From Micromonospora sicca (GTDB lineage Bacteria > Actinomycetota > Actinomycetes > Mycobacteriales > Micromonosporaceae): a stretch of DNA of 39,720 bases. Below the pieces are notes generated by a model. The model searched no databases and was not told where the DNA came from. It saw nothing but the letters and a program-made list of their open reading frames with translations. The position numbers were made by a program, and so were the translations under genes. Positions 35,419 through 39,720 of this stretch are shown one piece after another; positions within the stretch are counted from its first letter, which is position 1, and every line of letters starts with the position of its first letter. The stretch covers positions 1-39,720 of the forward strand of contig NZ_QGKS01000262.1 in NCBI RefSeq assembly GCF_003172935.1. The letters run 5' to 3'.

Positions 35419-36830
35419 CGGTCACCCGGATCGCGTACTCCGACCGGCTGAACGCGGGTAAGTACACGGCCCTGGTGGAGCAGGCCAGTCGGTTGGGTCG
35501 GGTGCGTAGCTTGGTGTGGCAGCGGTACGGGTCGATCGCCGGTGTCGGGTCCGGGCTGACGGACCGGCAGGTGCGAGACCGCTGGCTGGCCGACGGCACA
35601 CACGTCCAGTTCGGGGTGCTGGCGAACGCGTGGAAGGAAACCGTCCGCGACGCCATGGCCGACGTCGCAGCGAACCTCGCCTCGGCCAAGGTCGAGGTCC
35701 GGCGGGCGATCACCCGACGCACCACCGATCCGGTCGAGCGCAAGCGGATGTTCACCGCGCTGAAGGCCGACCGATGGGCTGTCGACCCCTTTCTGGCTCG
35801 ACAGATGCGCAAGCACTGGAAGCGTGGCCGCAACCGCACGCACGATCAGATCGTGGTGCGCGCGGACCAGCACAACACCGTCACCGACGCGCGCGGCCGA
35901 TTGTGGCTGGCGGTCCCTGGCCTGCAACGCCGCAAGATGGTCAAGATCCCGCTGTCGTCGACCGTGGCCCCGACGGGCACGCTGCGGCTGATGCTGCGCG
36001 GCGGGCGGGTGGAGGTGCATTACCAGATCGACGCGTCGCAGATGCGGTCGTCGCTGCGGCCGTGCGGTGACCGGACGGTCGGCGTCGACAAGGGCTACAC
36101 CGAAGCCCTGACCGACTCCGACGGCGGCCGCCACGGCGGCCGCCTCGGCCAGCTGCTGAGCAGTGAGTCGGACCGGTTGAAGGAACGCAACCGGCGTCGG
36201 GCGAAGCTGCGCTCGATCGCGAACACCGCCGCCCGTCGTGGCGACCATGCGAAAGCGCACCGGATCAGGGCCAACAACCTCGGGACCGTCAAGCGGGAGC
36301 GACAGGCCGCCCGCCACCGCGCACGGGTGCGTACCGAGATCTTCACCGCAGTGCACCGCGCCGTCGACAAGGCCGCCACCGTGGTCGCCGGAGACCTCAC
36401 CAAACGCTTCGCCGGGCGCAGGACGCTCGGCCGCAACGTCAACCGGCGCCTCGCCGCGTGGGCCAAAGGGGTCACCGCCGAGGCCCTAACCAACGTGTCG
36501 GAGCGCAGAGGTTCTGCGCTCGTGCACGTCAACGCCGCCTACACCTCACAAGCCTGTCACCGCTGCGGCCGGCTCGGCCGACGCAGCGGGGACCGGTTTC
36601 ACTGCACTGCGTGCGGGGTGGTGTGGCAGGCCGACGTGAACGCCGCGATCAACATCCTGCAGCGAGCAGGCGACCCCGACATCGCCCTGCACACCCCGCA
36701 CCACAAGGTGAAGCAGATCCTGCAGGACAGGACCGATCGCCACCGGACCAGACTGCCGGTCCAGGACTCCAGCCCGGCCACCGCCGAGCGGAGAGCGAAT
36801 AATCCGAACCGCTCAGCAATGAGCAACTAG
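35415..36830 (+). CDS. tnpB: TnpB-family RNA-guided nuclease (IS605 OrfB), with altered RuvC-II site
   Basis: The 471-residue protein is a full-length TnpB, the family ancestral to Cas12, which uses an omega RNA to cut DNA. The N-terminal wedge/recognition part ([20 protein letters not shown]) matches a large actinomycete subgroup. The RuvC-I Asp is residue 225 in [11 protein letters not shown]. The RuvC-II segment reads [12 protein letters not shown], where the catalytic Glu is expected at residue 326 but Gly (GGA) is found. The zinc finger (CHRCG, CTACG) and RuvC-III Asp 407 ([12 protein letters not shown]) are intact. GTG 35415 overlaps the ruvC stop (GTGA) and has AGGAGGAG upstream inside ruvC. 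The stop is 18 bp before ruvA. It should be cotranscribed and SOS-controlled with ruvCAB. It may be nuclease-dead or use a relocated Glu (356 or 363). Confidence 0.93.
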   Translation: MTVTRIAYSDRLNAGKYTALVEQASRLGRVRSLVWQRYGSIAGVGSGLTDRQVRDRWLADGTHVQFGVLANAWKETVRDAMADVAANLASAKVEVRRAITRRTTDPVERKRMFTALKADRWAVDPFLARQMRKHWKRGRNRTHDQIVVRADQHNTVTDARGRLWLAVPGLQRRKMVKIPLSSTVAPTGTLRLMLRGGRVEVHYQIDASQMRSSLRPCGDRTVGVDKGYTEALTDSDGGRHGGRLGQLLSSESDRLKERNRRRAKLRSIANTAARRGDHAKAHRIRANNLGTVKRERQAARHRARVRTEIFTAVHRAVDKAATVVAGDLTKRFAGRRTLGRNVNRRLAAWAKGVTAEALTNVSERRGSALVHVNAAYTSQACHRCGRLGRRSGDRFHCTACGVVWQADVNAAINILQRAGDPDIALHTPHHKVKQILQDRTDRHRTRLPVQDSSPATAERRANNPNRSAMSN

Positions 36831-36833
36831 GTA
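36730..36833 (+). ncRNA. Candidate omega RNA (reRNA) region at the tnpB 3' end
   Basis: In IS605 elements the guide RNA scaffold overlaps the 3' end of tnpB and its guide is the flank beyond the right end. Here possible stems are GGACCG/CGGTCC (36730-36735 with 36757-36762) and a terminal hairpin GCTCA-GCAA-TGAGC (36811-36824) with a GNRA-type loop, a few bases before the stop. The guide would then be the ruvA leader from about 36831. This is inferred from the family; I cannot fold the RNA reliably. Confidence 0.4.
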
Positions 36834-36848
36834 GGAAGCAGGAGCGCG

Positions 36849-37451
36849 ATGATCGCCAGCGTGCGCGGCACGGTGACCGCGACCGGTCCGGACCATGCGG
36901 TGGTGGAGGTCGGCGGGATCGGCCTGGCGGTGCAGTGCGCCCCCGGCACCCTCGCCGAGCTGCGGGTCGGCCAGCCGGCGCGGCTCGCCACCAGCCTGGT
37001 CGTCCGGGAGGACTCGCTCACCCTGTACGGCTTCGCCGACGACGACGCCAAGCAGCTCTTCGAGCTGCTGCAGACCGCCAGCGGCGTCGGCCCCCGGCTG
37101 GCCCAGGCGGTGCTCGCCGTGCACACCCCGGACGCGGTCCGCAAGGCCATCGCCAACGCCGACACCGCCGCGCTGACCCGGGTGCCGGGCATCGGCAAGA
37201 AGGGCGCCGAGCGGCTGGTCCTCGAGCTGCGGGACCGGATCGGCCCGGTGCCGGTCGGCGTCGACGGCGCGGCCGGGGTGACCGGCGGCGCCTGGCCCGA
37301 GCAGGTCCGCCAGGCGCTCGTCGGGCTCGGCTGGTCCAGCGCCCAGGCCGAGCAGGCGGTGGCCACGGTCGCCGAGACAGTCGACGGGCAGACCCCGCCG
37401 GTGCCGATCCTGCTCAAGCAGGCCATCCGCCTCCTGGGCCGGACGCGGTGA
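36849..37451 (+). CDS. ruvA: Holliday junction branch-migration protein RuvA
   Basis: The 200-residue protein binds four-way junctions and recruits RuvB. Domain I is an OB fold (MIASVRGTVTATGPDHAVVE), domain II has two helix-hairpin-helix motifs (LLQTASGVGPRLAQAVLAVH and ALTRVPGIGKKGAERLVLEL), and domain III (QVRQALVGLGWSSAQAEQAV) contacts RuvB. ATG 36849 has AGGAAGCAGGAG directly upstream, so ruvA kept its own ribosome site despite the insertion. Transcription from the ruvC promoter now has to pass through tnpB. Confidence 0.97.
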   Translation: MIASVRGTVTATGPDHAVVEVGGIGLAVQCAPGTLAELRVGQPARLATSLVVREDSLTLYGFADDDAKQLFELLQTASGVGPRLAQAVLAVHTPDAVRKAIANADTAALTRVPGIGKKGAERLVLELRDRIGPVPVGVDGAAGVTGGAWPEQVRQALVGLGWSSAQAEQAVATVAETVDGQTPPVPILLKQAIRLLGRTR

Positions 37452-37472
37452 TGAGCGCGAGGAGTGAGCCGG

Positions 37473-37497
37473 GTTTGCGAGCCCCGCAGTCGCGAAC
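37473..37497 (+). repeat. Hairpin in the ruvA-ruvB gap
   Basis: GTTTGCGA (37473-37480) pairs with TCGCGAAC (37490-37497) with one G-U pair and a 9-base loop, just before the ruvB ribosome site (GAAGGA). Sequences like CCCCGCAGTCGCGAACG recur, as far as I remember, between genes in Micromonospora and Salinispora, so this may be a REP-like intergenic repeat. Confidence 0.4.
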
Positions 37498-37509
37498 GAA
37501 GGAACCCTC

Positions 37510-38574
37510 ATGACCGGGGAGAACCTGGTCTCGGCGTACGTCAGCGACGCCGAACTCGACGCGGAGGCGAGCGTCCGGCCGAAGCGGCTCGACGAGTTCA
37601 TCGCCCAGCACCGGGTCCGCGACCAGCTCGACCTGCTGCTCCAGGGCGCGATGCGGCGCGGCTCCCCGCCAGACCACATCCTCCTCTCCGGGCCGCCTGG
37701 CCTCGGGAAAACGACGTTGGCCAATATCGTCGCGGCCGAGCTGGGCTCGGGCCTCCGGGTGACCAGCGGCCCGGCGATCGAGCGCTCCGGCGACCTGGCG
37801 GCCATCCTGACCAGCCTCGCCGAGGGCGACGTGCTCTTCATCGACGAGATCCACCGGATTGCCAAGCCGGCCGAGGAGCTGCTCTACAGCGCGATGGAGG
37901 ACTTCCGGGTCGACGTGGTGGTCGGCAAGGGCCCGGGGGCCACCGCCATCCCGCTCGACGTGGAGCCGTTCACCCTGGTCGGCGCGACCACCCGGTCCGG
38001 CCTGCTCACGGGGCCGATGCGGGACCGTTTCGGATTCGTCGCCCACCTCGACTTCTACGCCCCGGCCGACCTGGAGGTGCTGCTGCGCCGCTCGGCGCGG
38101 ATCCTCGGCGTGCCGATCACGGAGGAGGGCGCGGCCGAGATCGCGGGCCGGTCCCGGGGCACCCCGCGGATCGCCAACCGGCTGCTGCGCCGGGTGCGGG
38201 ACTTCGCCGAGGTCCGGGCCGACGGCGTGGTCAGCCTGGAGACCGCCCGGGCCGCCCTGACCGTGTACGACGTCGACGCGCTGGGCCTGGACCGGCTGGA
38301 CCGGGCGGTGCTGACCGCGCTGGTCGACTCGTTCCGGGGCGGCCCCGTCGGGCTCTCCACCCTCGCGGTGGCGGTGGGGGAGCAGCCGGACACCGTCGAG
38401 GAGGTCTGCGAGCCGTTCCTGGTCCGCGCCGGGCTGCTGGCGCGTACGCCGCGGGGCCGGGTGGCGACCGAGGCGGCCTGGCACCATCTGGGGCGTACAC
38501 CGCCCAATGGTACATTTGGCACGGATGCCCCTACCGTGCCCGATCTCTTCTCCGCACCGCCGGAACAGCCGTGA
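37510..38574 (+). CDS. ruvB: Holliday junction branch-migration ATPase RuvB
   Basis: The 354-residue AAA+ motor drives branch migration with RuvA. Landmarks are [20 protein letters not shown], Walker [21 protein letters not shown], Walker [10 protein letters not shown], the [19 protein letters not shown] sensor 1 and arginine-finger region, sensor 2 [18 protein letters not shown], and a C-terminal winged helix ([17 protein letters not shown]). ATG 37510 follows GAAGGAA. The final 25 residues ([18 protein letters not shown]) are a short variable tail. Confidence 0.98.
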   Translation: MTGENLVSAYVSDAELDAEASVRPKRLDEFIAQHRVRDQLDLLLQGAMRRGSPPDHILLSGPPGLGKTTLANIVAAELGSGLRVTSGPAIERSGDLAAILTSLAEGDVLFIDEIHRIAKPAEELLYSAMEDFRVDVVVGKGPGATAIPLDVEPFTLVGATTRSGLLTGPMRDRFGFVAHLDFYAPADLEVLLRRSARILGVPITEEGAAEIAGRSRGTPRIANRLLRRVRDFAEVRADGVVSLETARAALTVYDVDALGLDRLDRAVLTALVDSFRGGPVGLSTLAVAVGEQPDTVEEVCEPFLVRAGLLARTPRGRVATEAAWHHLGRTPPNGTFGTDAPTVPDLFSAPPEQP

Positions 38575-38713
38575 TCCGAACGTGATCTGTGCCGCATTCG
38601 GTGTTCTCAGGTGCAGGGATTAGACTTCGCCGCGGTCTGTACAGGACGTGAGATTCCGCCTCCGCTCCGGCACCCCTCGTGCTGGTCGGAGGCCAATGGG
38701 AAGGTCGACAACC

Positions 38714-39061
38714 GTGCTTTACCTTGCAGCGGGTGGTGGAGGAGCCGGCGGTCTGACGCCGATCCTGATGATCGCCCTGCTCTTCGGCGTCATGTACTTC
38801 ATGATGATCCGCCCCCAGCAGAAGCGGCGCCGCGAGGCCGAGCAGATGCAGTCCCAGCTCGGCCCGGGCGACGAGGTGGTGACCATCGGCGGCCTCTACG
38901 GCACGGTCACCGAGGTGGACGACGACATCGTCCTGCTCGAGGTCGCCCCGGGCGTCCAGACCCGGTACGCCCGGCCGGCCATCGCGCGGGTGACCACCCG
39001 GGCCGAGCGCCCCGAGGCGACCGAGCCGGTGGCCGAGGAAGCCGACGCCGTCAAGGAGTGA
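38714..39061 (+). CDS. yajC: Preprotein translocase subunit YajC
   Basis: The 115-residue protein begins VLYLAAGGGGAGGLTPILMI, with one membrane helix (PILMIALLFGVMYFMMI) directly followed by the YajC signature RPQQKRRREAEQMQSQLGPG, then DEVVTIGGLYGTVTEVDDD and an acidic tail. YajC joins SecD and SecF at the SecYEG translocon. GTG 38714 gives the usual start; ATG 38696 is an in-frame alternative with GGAGG close by. It precedes secD by 219 bp, and a TAGACT hexamer at about 38622-38627 may be its -10, so it need not depend on the ruv promoter. Confidence 0.95.
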   Translation: MLYLAAGGGGAGGLTPILMIALLFGVMYFMMIRPQQKRRREAEQMQSQLGPGDEVVTIGGLYGTVTEVDDDIVLLEVAPGVQTRYARPAIARVTTRAERPEATEPVAEEADAVKE

Positions 39062-39067
39062 CCGACC

Positions 39068-39130
39068 GCCCCGACGGGGCAGCGGATTCATCCCGACAAG
39101 TGGATAGTTGGGTCGGCGCCCGACGCCGAC
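39068..39130 (+). terminator. Two hairpins in the yajC-secD gap
   Basis: GCCCC-GAC-GGGGC (39068-39080) and GTCGGCG-CCCGA-CGCCGAC (39112-39130) are perfect stems of 5 and 7 bp. They lie right after yajC and could attenuate or process the transcript before secD. Neither is followed by a T-run. Confidence 0.35.
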
Positions 39131-39280
39131 ACGCGGAACTCCCCCGACGCCGCCGCGTCGTGACCCGGAGGCGTGTCGACCGGCGGCGTCGACCCGCCAG
39201 AGCAGTCGGCCGGACACCCCCGGCCCGACTTTCGTCGCCGCTGCGCAGGCGGCGCGACCGTACAGGGAGACAGGACAGCC

Positions 39281-39720
39281 GTGGCACCACCTCAGGGACA
39301 GATGCGCCCCGGACGGCAGCTCGCCGTTCTCGGGCTCATCTTCGTCGTCCTCTATCTTTTGGTGTTCTTCTCGGGCGGCGCCAGTGGTGGCTGGAAGGAC
39401 CGGCTGGAGCCGCGGCTCGGCCAGGACCTGATCGGCGGCACCCGGGTGGCGCTCGAGGCCACCAACAGCGTGGACGGCAAGCCTCCGACGGCCGAGAACC
39501 TCGAGGAGGCGCGCCAGATCATCGAGAACCGGGTCAACGGCTACGGCGTGGCCGAGGCCGAGGTGGTCACCGAGGGCAACCGGAACATCGTCATCTCCCT
39601 GCCCGGTGTGAACCGGGACCTGACCGACGTCGGCAGCGCCGCCGAGCTGCGGTTCCGCAAGGTGCTCAAGGCGACCGACGGCAGCGGCGCGACCGCCGCC
39701 CCGGCGCCGCCCCCCACCGC
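39281..39720 (+). CDS. secD: Protein-export membrane protein SecD, 5' part
   Basis: The frame opens at GTG 39281 and runs past the window edge (146 codons seen). The start VAPPQGQMRPGRQL is followed by the first membrane helix (LAVLGLIFVVLYLLVFF), a short loop, and the SecD signature PRLGQDLIGGTRVALEAT (D-L-x-G-G-T-R). ENLEEARQIIENRVNGYGVA and VTEGNRNIVISLPGV belong to the P1 head domain. SecD with SecF uses the proton gradient to complete protein secretion. An Ala/Pro-rich insert (AAPAPPPT) begins at the window edge, common in actinobacterial SecD. Confidence 0.95.
   Translation, partial: MAPPQGQMRPGRQLAVLGLIFVVLYLLVFFSGGASGGWKDRLEPRLGQDLIGGTRVALEATNSVDGKPPTAENLEEARQIIENRVNGYGVAEAEVVTEGNRNIVISLPGVNRDLTDVGSAAELRFRKVLKATDGSGATAAPAPPPT

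Larger units (their letters stand above)
35405..36833 (+). mobile_element. TnpB-only insertion (IS200/IS605-like, IS1341 type) inside the ruv operon
   Basis: An imperfect 13-bp direct repeat flanks the tnpB gene: GAGCGACTAAGTG (35405-35417) and GAGCAACTAGGTA (36821-36833), 10 of 13 matches. Between them lies little but the tnpB frame. No TnpA (Y1 transposase) gene, left-end hairpin or other cargo is visible. The right end has a small hairpin (36811-36824). The exact boundaries are uncertain by several bases. The insertion splits ruvC from ruvA without destroying either gene. Confidence 0.65.

Noticed and set aside
37452..37509. Second mobile insertion between ruvA and ruvB
   Set aside because: The gap is only 58 bp and holds just a hairpin and the ruvB ribosome site; there is no transposon end.
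39062..39280. Possible ApdA-like arrest peptide gene upstream of secD
   Set aside because: Actinobacterial secDF can be preceded by an arrest peptide, so I looked. No short frame with a membrane or signal segment and an RAPP/RAPG-type C-terminal motif is present.

Overview
The window is a high-GC actinomycete chromosome segment, most likely from Micromonospora or a close relative in the Micromonosporaceae. This rests on the strong G/C bias at third codon positions, frequent GTG starts, many 4-bp ATGA/GTGA gene overlaps, and core genes of actinobacterial type (dnaE, ruvC-ruvA-ruvB-yajC-secD). I worked from the sequence alone and ran no database search. Product names rest on motifs and remembered family features.

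Layout. 1-1143 (minus): the edge of an integrative element or plasmid-like module, with a DUF2637 membrane protein cut by the window edge, a helix-turn-helix protein broken by one extra base in a C6 run, and a 58-residue protein, all linked by ATGA overlaps. 1144-1646 holds a 31-bp inverted repeat. 1647-3582: a GNAT acetyltransferase and a PadR/membrane-protein pair with a PadR-type operator. 3721-7254: dnaE. 7274-11070: a CitA/CitB-type two-component system divergent from a DctA dicarboxylate symporter. 11291-12377: a class V aminotransferase ending in a strong bidirectional terminator. 12374-16948: acyl-CoA dehydrogenase, TetR regulator, aldehyde dehydrogenase and zinc alcohol dehydrogenase, with the same 19-bp operator in both intergenic regions. 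16932-19283: a GntR-TetR fusion regulator divergent from an FAD monooxygenase, with two CGTACTAGTACG-type sites between them. 19561-24211: a five-gene branched-chain amino acid-type ABC importer. 24241-27212: a GT87 glycosyltransferase and an acyltransferase-3 gene bracketed by a 49-bp inverted repeat. 27344-29639: an MFS drug exporter and its TetR regulator with two operators. 29654-31447: an alpha-solenoid protein of unknown function. 31507-34223: a PucR-type regulator and 3-hydroxybutyrate dehydrogenase. 34444-34758: a DUF1905 protein. 34841-39720: the ruv operon, yajC and the start of secD.

The most striking feature is a full-length TnpB (IS200/IS605 OrfB, the RNA-guided nuclease family ancestral to Cas12) lying inside the ruv operon. 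Its GTG start overlaps the ruvC stop, and its stop is 18 bp before ruvA. It has no TnpA partner and almost no non-coding flank. A LexA-like box precedes ruvC, so tnpB should be induced together with Holliday-junction repair. The RuvC-II catalytic glutamate appears to be replaced by glycine (residue 326), while the RuvC-I and RuvC-III aspartates and the zinc finger are intact. Together these suggest either a decayed insertion or a nuclease-deficient, operon-embedded TnpB that may have been exapted.

Many regulators sit beside readable palindromic operators, so several local circuits (PadR, two TetR, GntR-TetR, LexA) can be proposed from sequence alone.
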